64,000 nucleotides of DNA, taken from Neoceratodus forsteri (lineage: Eukaryota; Chordata; Ceratodontiformes; Ceratodontidae). Location of the stretch: contig CM028132.1 in assembly GCA_016271365.2 (NCBI GenBank), forward strand, positions 1,190,945,001-1,191,009,000. Reading direction: 5' to 3'. The notes beneath the pieces are model-generated. The model was given only the letters and a program-made list of their open reading frames with translations. It made no database searches and was not told where the DNA came from. The position numbers were made by a program, and so were the translations under genes. Positions 55,080 through 64,000 of the stretch are shown piece by piece. The number at the start of each line of letters is the position of its first letter. Position 1 is the stretch's first letter.

Positions 55080-57749
55080 TGGGTGGAAGGTGGTCACACT
55101 ATATGCAAGGAGTCTAGGTAATAAGTCAGCTGAGTTGCAGGCTCTCCTTGCAGTTGGGGGGCCGGGTGACATTGCAACCATCATGGAAATGTGGGCCACC
55201 CAGTACCAGGACTGGGATATGATGATACCAGGGTATAGAATATTTAGGAAGGATAGGGCTAAGGGGAAAGGGGGGCATGATAATGTATGTATGGGAAGGG
55301 ATAAGGTGTATAAGGGAGGAGGGGGAGGAAGGCAGAACAGAGGCCCTATGGATGCAGCTCCAGGACTGGAGGGGTAGGACACCAAGGATGGGGGTAGTAT
55401 ACAGACCACCGGTGCAAGCGGCTGACCTGAATAGACAGCAAGTCAAGCAAATAAGAAGGATCTGTAGGAAGGGGAACACTGTGGTGGTGGGAGACTTCAA
55501 CCTACCTGGGGTGGATTGGACCACTCCGAGCACCGCGAGCAAGGGAGCAGGTACTACTAGAAGCATTTCAGGACAGCTTCCTGGTACAGTTGGTATATGA
55601 ACCAACTAAGTTAGACGGGATGCTAGACCTGGTACTTTCAAATGGGGAGGCGGTAAGGGATCTGGGAGTGGAGGACCCCCTGGCTGGGAGTGACCCCCAC
55701 TCAGTGTGGTTCACGCTCAATATGGGTATGGAAATGGGGGGTACAGGAACCTGTGTGACTGAATTTAAAGGGGCAGACTTTAGAAGGATGGGGGAAATAT
55801 GGGGTAGGTATCTGGTAGGAATTCAACCAGACGTGGATGCTAGTCAGAAATGGGAGTGTATTAAAAAAGGGCTGATGGAGGCCACTGGGACATGTACAAG
55901 GTCAAGGAACAAGAAGGGGAAAGCAAAGAAGCCCAGTTGGTTGACTCATGAGGTTAGGGAGGCAGTGAGGGACAAAAAAAACAGAATTCCGGAAATTCAA
56001 GGAGTCGGGAGGGGAGGACGACAAGAATGAGTATGTAAAGAAGTCCACAGAGGCCACCAGGTTGCTCAGAGCAGCCAAGGCTTCAAGAGAACTGAGACTG
56101 GCACAGGGTATCAAGGAAGGTGACAAAGACTTTTTCAGATACATTGGAGAAAGAAGGAAGAACAAAGACCAGATTGTAAGGATTAATAAGGAAGGAGGGT
56201 GGGTGGAAAAGGGGGTGGATCAGGCAGAGGCATTAAATGAGTATTTCTGCTCTGTGTTCACGAGGGAGAATGGGGAGCAGATACCTCAAAGGAGGGGTGG
56301 AGTGGGATGGGGGGAAGGGGTGACTGATGTAAGGATTATAGAGGACAGGGTTCTGGAAGGACTCAAGGCACTAAGGGTGGACAAGGCACCAGGACTGGAA
56401 GGCATTCACCCTAGGGTACTCAGGAAGCTAGCAGAGATCCTGACAGAACTGCTGGCTGACCTGTTCAATACCTCCCTGGACACAGGATGCATACTACAAG
56501 ACTGGAGAGTGGCCCATGTGGTGCCCATTCACAAAAGTGGCCCAAGGGATAAACCAGGCAACTACAAACCGGTGAGCCTCACTTCAATTGTGGGGAAGCT
56601 CATGGAGACAATCCTAAAGGAGAGACTAGTAGCCTTTCTGGAGGAAAATGGTCTACTGGATGGACATCAACACGAGTTTGTCTCAGGCAGATCCTGCCAG
56701 GTGAATCTAATTGAGTATTAAGACTGGGTGACCAGGGAGCTGGATGTGGTAGATGTCCTGTATTTGGACTTCAGCAAAGCATTTGATTCCATGCCTCATG
56801 GGAGGCTGGGGTGGGGAAGCTGGAGTACATAGGGGTGGGAACAAAGATGATCAAATGGATTGTCAACTGGCTTGATGGTAGGCAGCAGAGGGTGGTGGTG
56901 GTGGGTGAACTCTCAACAGTGAGGGAGGTGACAAGCAGGGTGCCACAGGGATCGGTACTGGGACCAGTGCTGTTTGGAATATTTATAGCAGATATCTCAC
57001 ATGGGATACAGAGTAGGATCAGTCTGTTCACAGATGATACGAAGATAGGAGCTGTGGTGGATGATGCCGAAGGGTGGAAGGGGTTACAGGAGGACCTGGC
57101 AAAATTACAGGAGTGGTCAGAAACATGGCAGCTGGGGTACAATGACAAGAAGTGCAAGGTACTGTACTTTGGAGCTAGGAACCAGGAGAGGTGCTATCAA
57201 CTGGAAGGGGTGCAGCTCGAAAGCATTGAGGATGAAAAATATCTGGGGGTGCTCATAATGGACAGCATGAACAACTCAGCTCAGCGCAGGAAGGCGGCAG
57301 TGAAAGCCAACAGGATGCTAGAGTGTATAGCGAGAGGAATCTCCTTCAGAAATAGGGACGTGATCCTTCCTCTATTCAGGTCCCTGGTCAGGCCACACCT
57401 GGAATACTGCATGCAGTACTGGTACCCGTTCCTGAAGAAGGATATAAAATTGTTGGAGGGGGTGCAACGGAGAGTTACAAAAATGATACAGGGATTGGAG
57501 AGGAAGTCCTACGAGGACAGATTGGGCGAGTTGAACATTTACTCCCTGGAGGAGAGGAGGGTTAGAGGGGATATGATAGAAACCTTTAAATACCTCAAGG
57601 AGATAAACAAGGTTAACACAGAAGGAATTTTCTGGATTAGAAGGGGGAGGGATATGAGAAGGCATCAGCTAAGACTGGGGGAGATTCAAGAGGGAGACAT
57701 TATTTCACTGGAGCGGGTGGTGGATAGGTGGAATACTCTGCCCGAGTAG
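55080..57749 (+). pseudogene. CR1-C ORF2 (APE endonuclease and reverse transcriptase)
   Basis: Endonuclease: VVTLYARSLGNKSAELQAL near 55,090, IMEMWAT near 55,180 (catalytic Glu block), GDFNLPGVDWT near 55,490 and GSDPHSVWF near 55,688 (the usual His after Asp replaced by Pro). RT: the frame 56,062-56,721 has KFLRYIGE-like start, VHVVPIHKSGPRDKPGNYKP-type block and GRSCQVNL; then LYLDFSKAFDSMPHGRL and the long frame 56,811-57,749 with TSRVPQGSVLGPVLFG, FTDDTKIG and C-terminal blocks to DRWNTLPE. Breaks lie near 55,377, 55,600, 56,030 and 56,721-56,811. Confidence 0.88.
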
Positions 57750-57925
57750 GTGGTGGCCTGTTGTTCTGTGGGTAGCTTTAAGAGGGGTGGGATAGGGTGA
57801 GGGGGTTATGATGAGGGAGGGTGGGGGTGGGGCAGTTGCAGAGATGAGGGGCTAGCTGCACAATCGAGTAGACCCAATAGACCGCAAGGTCTGCTTCTGC
57901 TGGCATATTTGTATGTTCATATGTT

Positions 57926-58350
57926 CGTATTAAAGAGGACTGGTCCCAGTACTGTGCCCAGTGGCACCACACTGGTTGCCCTCCCTTCCCTGGAGTGAAC
58001 TCTTCACCACCACCTTCTAGCATCTACCCCTTAACCAAGTTGGTGCCCAGTTTACCACCTCTTGATCCAACCCTAAGCTGCCCTGTTTCCTTATGAGCCT
58101 GTATGCGGAATGGTGTCAAGTCTTACTGAAATCTAAGTAGCCCATGCCCACTTCCTTACCCTGATCAACTTTTCTGGTTACCCAGTCAAAGAAACCTATC
58201 TGAGTTGTCTGACATGACGCCATCCCCAGCAATCCATGTTGCCTCAGGCCTTGTAACTCATTGGCTTCAAGATACTCCATAACCCTTTCTTTTAGCAGTG
58301 ACTCCATTAACTTCCCCACTGCGGGTGTCAGGCATGCTTTCCACCAGCAG
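57926..58350 (-). mobile_element. Old CR1/L3-like LINE, piece 1 (RT N-terminal part)
   Basis: On the minus strand: VGKLMESLLKERVMEYLEAN, QGLRQHGLLGMASCQTTQIG, VDQGKEVGMGYLDFSKT and, after frame changes, SSLQGREGNQ and a degraded G-P-V-L-F block at 57,926-57,960. Its next RT block continues at 53,350 beyond the CR1-C insertion. The upstream end joins DIRS Gag-like sequence near 58,350. Confidence 0.75.
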
Positions 58351-58359
58351 GAGTTGCTC

Positions 58360-58640
58360 CAACCTCTTCCATTATTACAGTAGTGCTTTCTACGGGACAC
58401 TGTACTGGCCATTGGAGCAGACAGAAACTCTCTTTTTGCTGCCTTCTTTTTCTGTCTTTTAGGGCAAAAAGCTTTGCAGAGATCACAATTAACAAAACTG
58501 TGGTAAAGACAATCAAAACACACGTAGTGGAGATCTCCCTTTACAAGGAACTTGTGGCAGGATTTACACTTTTCAAATACTGTAAGACCTATCTTTTCTT
58601 AGACCTTTCAGACATGTCAGCTTGACTGAAAAAGACTAGA
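58360..58640 (-). pseudogene. DIRS Gag zinc-finger scrap
   Basis: On the minus strand, EKCKSCHKFLVKGDLHYVCF, then DCLYHSFVNCDLCKAFCPKR shows regularly spaced Cys pairs (CxxC three times), as at the start of DIRS Gag proteins. The frame runs on without a stop into piece 1 of the old LINE (open 58,116-58,523). It lies downstream of the 3' end of the long DIRS element, so it belongs to a different copy. Confidence 0.55.
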
Positions 58641-58769
58641 AATTGCTTTAAATGACTGCTCTTTTAATTAGTAACTGCTAAGCAAATTATGTCCAATTAA
58701 CTTGTTTTGTTTTTTTAAGGAAAAATGTGGTTTTCTTAATAAATCCTCAAATTGGGAACAAATGAAAAA

Positions 58770-59140
58770 GCACAGTTATGTAAGAACTTACCATAACAGT
58801 AGATCTTCGAGAGGATCTCTTGCAGCAGGCAACACCGGTAGGACTAAGCTGCCAGGTGCCAGGACCACACGGAAAACTTCTAGCTAACAGTCTACAGTGG
58901 GGGAACACCGACGTCCATCCTATAGTATAAAAGGGGTGGTCCCCCAGACCAACCTTAGTCCTCCTGCCAGAGACCTTGGCATGGCCAGACAAAGGAGACA
59001 CACGGTGGTTCCTGAGAACTAAGGAAAGCAAAGTAACCAAGGAGAAATAGCAATCAGGGGGCAGGAGGAAGGGAAAGCAGCACCTGCTGCAAGAGCTCCT
59101 CTCAAAAGATCTACTGTTACGCTAAGTTCTTATGTAACTG
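58770..59140. repeat. Inverted repeat pair at the DIRS 3' end
   Basis: GTTATGTAAGAACTTACCAT and AACAGTAGATCTTCGAG at 58,774-58,814 are inverted at about 59,085-59,142 (AGATCTACTGTTACGC, AAGTTCTTATGTAAC). The arms extend about 60 nt with GATCTCTTGCAGCAGG/CCTGCTGCAAGAGCTC. A direct partial copy (CTTCGAGGAGACTCCTGCAG) follows at 59,152. DIRS elements carry terminal inverted and internal complementary repeats used to make circular DNA, which fits this position. Confidence 0.6.
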
Positions 59141-59256
59141 TACTATCTTTCTTCGAGGAGACTCCTGCAGCAGGCAACACCAGTAGGGCTGAGTCCCAAG
59201 CAGTAACGGAACTGACCCAGTCAGTAGGGAGGAGGAAGGAAACAGGCAGAGGACAT

Positions 59257-60460
59257 TTATGAAAGAAGGCCCAGAAGAACTGCAAGTCTGAAGCCAGCCC
59301 TATGCCTAGAAGCAATGTCCAGGATGTAATGCCTGATAAAGTTATGGACAGAACTCCAAGTGGCAACTGCACAAATGTCTGCAGTGGGCACATTTCTGAA
59401 AGAGGCAACTAAAGCAGCCATACCTCTGATAGAGTAGCCTTTGACCTGTCCCATCAAAGGCTTGTCATACTTGCAGTAGCAGTACACAATGCAATTAGCT
59501 AACCACTTAAATAAACACTGTTTGGAAACAGGAGCCCCTTGTCTTCTGGAGGCAAATGAAACAAACTGATCCGTTTTTCAGATGGGACGGGTGTTATCCA
59601 AATAGTATTGGAGCACCCAGTAAACATCCAGAGTATAAAGTAAGACCTCCCCCTGATTAGAGTACTCGGGTTAATAAACAAGCAGGTGGCTGGACTGATT
59701 CAGGATAAACTCAGAGACCACCTTAGATAAAAACTTAGGATTAGTACGCAAAGACACCCTGTCTTTGTGAAAAGCCAAATAAGGCTCTTTACACATTAGA
59801 GTCTGAAGCGCAGAAATCCTCCGAGTGGAAGTAACAGCAACCAAAAACATTGCTTTCCACGACAGGAAGCATAGCTCGCAGCTTGCGGCTGGCTCGAAGG
59901 GAGGCAAAGTAAGCTTTTCCAACATAAACAGAAGATCCTATATCAGGATAGGATCCCTAACGGGAGGTTTCAAGTGCAACATATGCCGCAAGGAAGTGTG
60001 GGAAAGATCCATTTTGGCAGTAGCTTTGCCCTCAACAGATGCATGGTATGCAGAGAGGGCTGAATGGTGCACCTTAAATGAAGAGTACCCCACGCCTGAG
60101 TCTGAGAATGACAGGAGGTACTCTAGGATGAGATTCACCAGACAGATAAAAGAATCCAAGTGCTGAGTAGTAGCCCAAATGGAGAAGTGCTTCCACTTCA
60201 TGACATAAGTGGTCCTCATGAAAGGTTTCCTAGCAACCACTAAGACATCTGCCACCTGGGAAGAAACTCCGAAGCATGCTATAGCTAAGTAGGCAGGAGC
60301 CATGCATGGAGATGCAGAGACTTGAGGTCCGGATGGACCAGGGTGTCCTGCTCCTGGGAAAGCAAGTTGGAAAACAGGGGCAAGGGGACTGGGGGCTCTA
60401 CTGCCAGTTGCTGCAGTAGTGGAAACCATATCTGATGTGGCCAGTAGGGAGCTATACGAA
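59257..60460 (-). pseudogene. DIRS-1 tyrosine recombinase
   Basis: N-terminal SAM-like part: ARKPFMRTTYVMKWKHFSIW and GVGYSSFKVHHSALSAYHAS (60,000-60,230). Catalytic part: LPPFEPAASCELCFLSWKAM and VTSTRRISALQTLMCKEP with the first Arg (59,671-59,925), then GYSIRGMAALVASF (the usual His of H-x-x-R replaced by Tyr) and ATWSSVHNFIRHYILD with the nucleophile Tyr (59,257-59,487). The parts are in at least three frames. The enzyme would recombine circular element DNA into the genome; the His change and the breaks argue that it is dead. Confidence 0.85.
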
Positions 60461-61490
60461 TCATCTCTGCCCCCTCTGACAGTAGTTTGAGAAGAACCCT
60501 CTGCAGAAGTGGAAAAAGAAGGAAGGTGTACAGAAACCTCTCTGTCTAAGAGGGGGACAAGTTGTGCCAGAAAACACCAGGCCCTGGATTGAGTGAGCAG
60601 AAATTGGATAGTTTTGCATTGAATGGGGACGCAAAAAGGTCCAGTTCTGGATGACCCCACCTGCCAAAGAGGCCTTTGACCATGAAAGATGGGAGCTCCC
60701 ACTCATGAGGCTTCGACCTGGACCTGCTTAAACCATCAGCAGGATATTTTGGATGCCTGAAACATGTGTGGCAGCTAGTTCCAGGTTGTGCCCCATGGCC
60801 CAGTACCAGACTTTCATGACCTCTCTACAAAAGGGGTAGGAGTGAGTCCCCCCCATCGCTTGCTGAGGTAGTAGACCACAGACATATTGTCTCTCTGTAC
60901 CAGGAGTGGGCCTGGAAGAAGATGGATCTGAAAGATCTGCATAGCGAAGAGGAATGCTTACATCTCCAGAACATTGATGTGGAGATGCTGTTCATTCTCC
61001 GACCAAACCCAGAATCTGCCGGTCAGCCAAATGGGTGCCCCAAGCCAGGCCCAAGGTGTCCATCATAAGAATCTTCTGCAGGGATTCTGCCCAGAAGGGA
61101 ACCCCTTTGAGGAGATTGGAAGGGTTCTGCCACCATTCCTGGATCTGACTCACCAGGGTCGGAGACTAGAACCGTCTGTTCTAGGTCATCAGTGCATTGG
61201 TCCCATCGGACTCAGAGAGTCCACTGAGGCACTCTCATATACAGGTGGGTAAGGGGAACTGTGGCTATAGCTGCTGCCATGTGCCCTAGTAGATGCAGGA
61301 AGGATCTGGCTGGGACCTGACAGGAGGAAGATGCCAGCTGGGCCTGCGCTACGAGATGTTCCGCCCTGTCCTACAGCAGGAAGGCTTTGCCCTGTGAGGA
61401 GTCTAGGACTGCTTCTATGTATCGGAGGTGTTGGCTTGGCCTGAGACAAGACTTGGGATGGTTGAGAGTAATCCCCAGGGTTCCAAGTCA

Positions 61491-61569
61491 AAATGGCGAT
61501 TGCCAAACAGCAATCGCCATTTGGGCAAGTGTACATTGCCAAAAATAAATGATGGCGATGTACACTTGC
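61491..61569. mobile_element. Twin hairpins inside DIRS-1
   Basis: Hairpin one: AAATGGCGATTG and CAATCGCCATTT with an 8-base loop (61,491-61,522). Hairpin two: GCAAGTGTACATTGCC and GGCGATGTACACTTGC around an AT-rich loop (61,525-61,569). Together they interrupt the DIRS coding region. The class is unknown; a small MITE is possible. Confidence 0.5.
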
Positions 61570-61656
61570 AGTTACTCCAAAGGCAGCAACGGGACCCTGC
61601 ACCCCCCTAACTAAAGATTCTCAACTCCAGGGAGTGCATGTTGGGAGGGGTTGTAA

Positions 61657-61775
61657 AAAAAAAAAAAAAAAACTCGGGCCCCAATGCAAAAAGTGACGCC
61701 TGCCCCAGAACTGAACCCGGCACCTCCACAACCCTAGCTGGCCACCCTCACCACCATGCCACATGGCCAGCTCAG
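61657..61775 (-). mobile_element. tRNA-like SINE head inside DIRS-1
   Basis: On the minus strand: GAGCTGGCCATGTGGCATGG with a good A box (TGGCATGGTGG), then a B-box-like GGTTCAGTTCTG, ending in a T run (an A run at 61,657-61,674 on the plus strand). It resembles the head of the SINE at 423-938. Sequence at 61,776-61,980 may belong to the same insertion, but this is unresolved. Confidence 0.5.
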
Positions 61776-62859
61776 CAGCTGACCACCACACTGCCTCCCA
61801 CATACCTTCCCTCCACTTCCACCCCTCACACATTGTGGTCGCCCCCCAGTGCCCGTGATCAACTTCCTGTTGCCCTCCTTCCCCACTGTGGTATCCTGTC
61901 ACTACCCTGCCAGGTAGCTCAGAACACAGGCACCGTGACTGAGTCACAGTTTTTGCAGTCGCTCAATTGCGGTTGCTGTGTTCAGAGGATACCATCCCCA
62001 GAAGCTGGAATAACCGAAAGGTGGACTCCAGGGTCTAAATTAACTGAGCTCTGGAGGGGGCCATCAACTGCCAATCGTCCAGACAGGGGAAGACATAAAA
62101 CCCTTGTCTTTGAAGAGCAGCAGCCACCACTGCTAGGCACTTGGTAAAGACTTGGGTAGCCAAGGAAAGGCCAAAGGGGAGGGCCCAGAACTGACAGTGG
62201 TCCCCCGGAAAGAAAAGTGGAGGAACCATCAGTGGGGTGGGACAACCAGGATATGAAGATAGGAATACTGCAAGTCCAGTGAACAGAGCCAGTCCCACTG
62301 GTGAAGTAGGGGCAGCAACCCTTGGAGGGTGACCATCCTGAAACACTTGTTTTCTATGTAAAGGTTCAGATGGCTGAGATCCAAAATCGGGTCTCAAGTC
62401 CCCTGTCTTCTTGGGGACTAGAAAGAAGTGGGAATAGAAACCCTTCCCTCTTTGGGCTGGGGGACGAGCTGTATGGCCTTTTTGTGCAGTACTGCCTAAA
62501 TCTTCTCCTGGATGAGGGCAATGTGGGCCTGGGGGTAATGGGAGTGCAAGCTGGGCTGTCTGGAGGGCTGTCTGGAGGGATCGCTAGAAACTCCAGCATG
62601 TGTCCATTTTCTATGATCTGAAGTACCCATTGGTCTGAAGTCACAGTGCACTGCCCACCGCCTCTTCCAAGGCCTCTGCTGGAGGGGTCAAGCAAGGAGT
62701 CATGCTGTGGCACTGGGGGTGGGCAGATCGACTGAGGATGCTCTGGGGGCCCTAGGGGCGGAGGCTCCAACTGGCTTGGTAGAAGCTTGGTGCTTGTAGG
62801 TGACCTTTGGCTGCTGTCCCTTGGACTACTGTCTAGGCAGCCAGCAACAGGGCTGTCAT

Positions 62860-64000
62860 TGGGTGGACGTAGGCTGAGAAGGGTACACAGAATGGACCAA
62901 TCTCAAGATCTTACCTGCTCCTGAAGGTGGAAAATGATGTCATGGGCATCACCCCCAAAAAGGACAAAACCCCTGAAAAGGGGCATCCAGGATTTTCGTC
63001 TGCACATCGGGTACAAGCCCTGACACCCTTAGCCAGGAGTGATGGCAGAAGCAGACTCCTGCTGCTCACCTGGCTGTGTCAACAGTGTCATACGCAGCCC
63101 TTAGTACATGATTGCCCATGTCCGAGCCTGATTGAAGAAGATGGACTAGCTTGGCCTTCGTAGGGTCCTCAGAAAGAACCTGCACCAGTTCCAAGGCCTT
63201 GTTCCATAAGGCATTTTGATACTGGACCATATGGGCTAGGTAATTCTGGGTCCGGATGGCCAGAGTGGCAGAAGCATAGACATACTTGAGAAACTGATCG
63301 ATCTGGTGAGACCACTTGTCAGGGGGGTTGGGTACTGAGGTGCCTGGGTTTCTTGGTGTGGTCATGGGCCACATTCATGACCACTGAGTCTGCCTCTGGC
63401 TGTTCTCCCCGATAGGGCTTGCTGACCGGCGCATAATACAGGTGGTCAACCTTTTTGGCTAGGGCTGGAGTGAAAGAAGGTCATGGATGGTTCCAGGTGG
63501 CCTTAGAGATATCCTCATATGAATCAATGAGGGGTGGCACTACCAGAGGGAGTCTCTCCTTTTTGCAGAAGTAGATCGCCAGATGGTAGCATTTGGGGTC
63601 TAGCTCCTCCGTTTCCCACCACATCAGGGATTGTATGTGCCTCATGATATCCAGAAAGGTAGTATCGTCGGAGGGGGGACCTAGGGGTCTCCTTGAGGGG
63701 AGCTCAGTATCATCAGAGGGGCCCCTGGAATCCTCTGAGTCTTCCGAAAGAATCCCTACCAGATGGGTCAATCTCAGGGACCAGCGTCGGAAGGCAACGA
63801 TCCACCTTATGGTGATCTGTATGACTGGGAGAGGGTCCTGGAGACTGGGGATGGCTAGGGCTCACATGGTCGTCTCGGGGAGGAGGGTCCCAAGAAGGCG
63901 GAGGAGTGGCAGGCCTACTAGGGGTATCCTTATCCTTTATAAGGGCCCACCAGGCTGAAAAAGAGCATTATAATCCACCTGAGGAGGTGGATTACATGGT
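62860..64000 (-). pseudogene. DIRS-1 Gag (partial, runs off the window)
   Basis: Open pieces at 63,481-63,771 (acidic, with SEDSEDSRGPSDDTELPSRR) and 63,066-63,374 (PPDKWSHQIDQFLKYVYASA, YLAHMVQYQNALWNKALEL and ending in LRAAYDTVDTAR). The C-terminal SWLRVSGLVPDVQTKIL block lies near 62,990-63,050. The order agrees with DIRS Gag in the 36-37 kb copy. The N-terminus, including the zinc-binding part, lies beyond 64,000. Confidence 0.75.

Larger units (their letters stand above)
53352..57925 (+). mobile_element. CR1 LINE copy C, apparently full length
   Basis: A 4.57-kb CR1 on the plus strand, close to the usual full length of about 4.5 kb. It has a 5' UTR with a 62-bp tandem duplication, ORF1 (from about 53,850), ORF2 and a 3' end at TTTGTATGTTCATATGTTCG. 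It inserted into the RT of an older minus-strand LINE, whose two halves flank it with only a few residues missing. Long open stretches remain, so it is the youngest-looking LINE here. The 5' boundary was inferred from the broken host RT. Confidence 0.85.
60720..62790 (-). pseudogene. DIRS-1 reverse transcriptase and RNase H
   Basis: RT start: TSDQWVLQIIENGHMLEFLA (62,366-62,770), then SHLNLYIENKCFRMVTLQGL and LDLQYSYLHILV near 62,260-62,300. The frame 62,035-62,397 has LPFGLSLATQVFTKCLAVVA and FPCLDDWQL, where CLDD stands for the usual YLDD. After the insertions at 61.49-61.98 kb, RNase H-like sequence continues (61,189-61,480 and below) down to an ATHVSGIQNILL block near 60,750, the usual end with the H-V-x-G-x-x-N pattern. 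Frames change repeatedly. Confidence 0.8.
58770..64000 (-). mobile_element. DIRS-type tyrosine-recombinase retrotransposon (DIRS-1), 5' end outside window
   Basis: Read leftwards from the window edge: Gag (63.96-62.8 kb), RT and RNase H (62.79-60.72 kb), tyrosine recombinase (60.46-59.26 kb), then the inverted repeat region. There is no integrase or protease; DIRS elements integrate by a tyrosine recombinase. The RT region is interrupted by hairpins (61,491-61,569) and a tRNA-like SINE (about 61,600-61,980). Stops and shifts break every part. DIRS elements are common in amphibians, fish and some reptiles. Confidence 0.88.

Noticed and set aside
54370..55605. Long minus-strand frames (up to 189 codons) opposite CR1-C
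   Set aside because: They are shadows of the plus-strand CR1 coding sequence; Pro/Ser/Leu-rich with no domain.

Overview
This window looks like intergenic or intronic DNA of a large, repeat-rich vertebrate genome. I found no host protein-coding gene, no rRNA or stand-alone tRNA gene and no CRISPR array. Nearly every coding signal belongs to a decayed transposable element. The mixture points to a non-mammalian lobe-finned vertebrate: CR1 and L2 LINEs, MIR-like and other tRNA-derived SINEs, Ty3/gypsy elements with a PNMA-like Gag, DIRS tyrosine-recombinase elements, a hAT element and foldback elements. A caecilian-like amphibian is my best guess and a lungfish is possible; this is inference, not proof.

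Layout. 1-5.4 kb holds arrays of long imperfect palindromes, interrupted by a tRNA-derived SINE (423-938, 12-bp target duplication), plus a 160-bp hairpin and a 319-bp foldback. 5.6-6.05 kb is a second SINE type. 6.2-9.4 kb is GA/CT-rich with a minisatellite and two related hairpins. 9.7-15.8 kb holds MIR-like SINEs, L2 tails, a CR1/L3 3' fragment and unassigned sequence. 15.95-20.1 kb is a nearly complete CR1. 20.6-23.84 kb holds two minus-strand L2 copies. 24.09-25.96 kb is a solo LTR next to a DIRS recombinase scrap. 27.02-32.71 kb is a hAT-type element, without a recognisable transposase, bounded by terminal inverted repeats and an exact 8-bp duplication; it carries minisatellites and older repeats. 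34.9-37.4 kb is a degenerate DIRS element. 37.9-39.5 kb is a LINE tail followed by a 5'-truncated CR1. 39.65-41.64 kb is a second solo LTR.

41.83-52.16 kb is a complete Ty3/gypsy element on the minus strand with two 1.8-kb LTRs, a 4-bp target duplication, a primer binding site and Gag-PR-RT-RH-IN. All reading frames are interrupted. 52.2-58.35 kb is one old minus-strand CR1/L3-like LINE split by an L2 tail (itself split by a 57-bp CR1 tail) and by an apparently full-length CR1 (about 53.35-57.93 kb). 58.4 kb to the window edge holds a DIRS Gag scrap and a longer minus-strand DIRS element whose 5' end lies outside the window.

The parts do not work together as a pathway; they form a stratified insertion record. 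The most interesting points are a hairpin family with a conserved loop but divergent stems, palindromic arrays shared by three loci, a SINE and a LINE tail that share their 3' ends, the hAT element with subterminal minisatellites, and the PNMA-like Gag.
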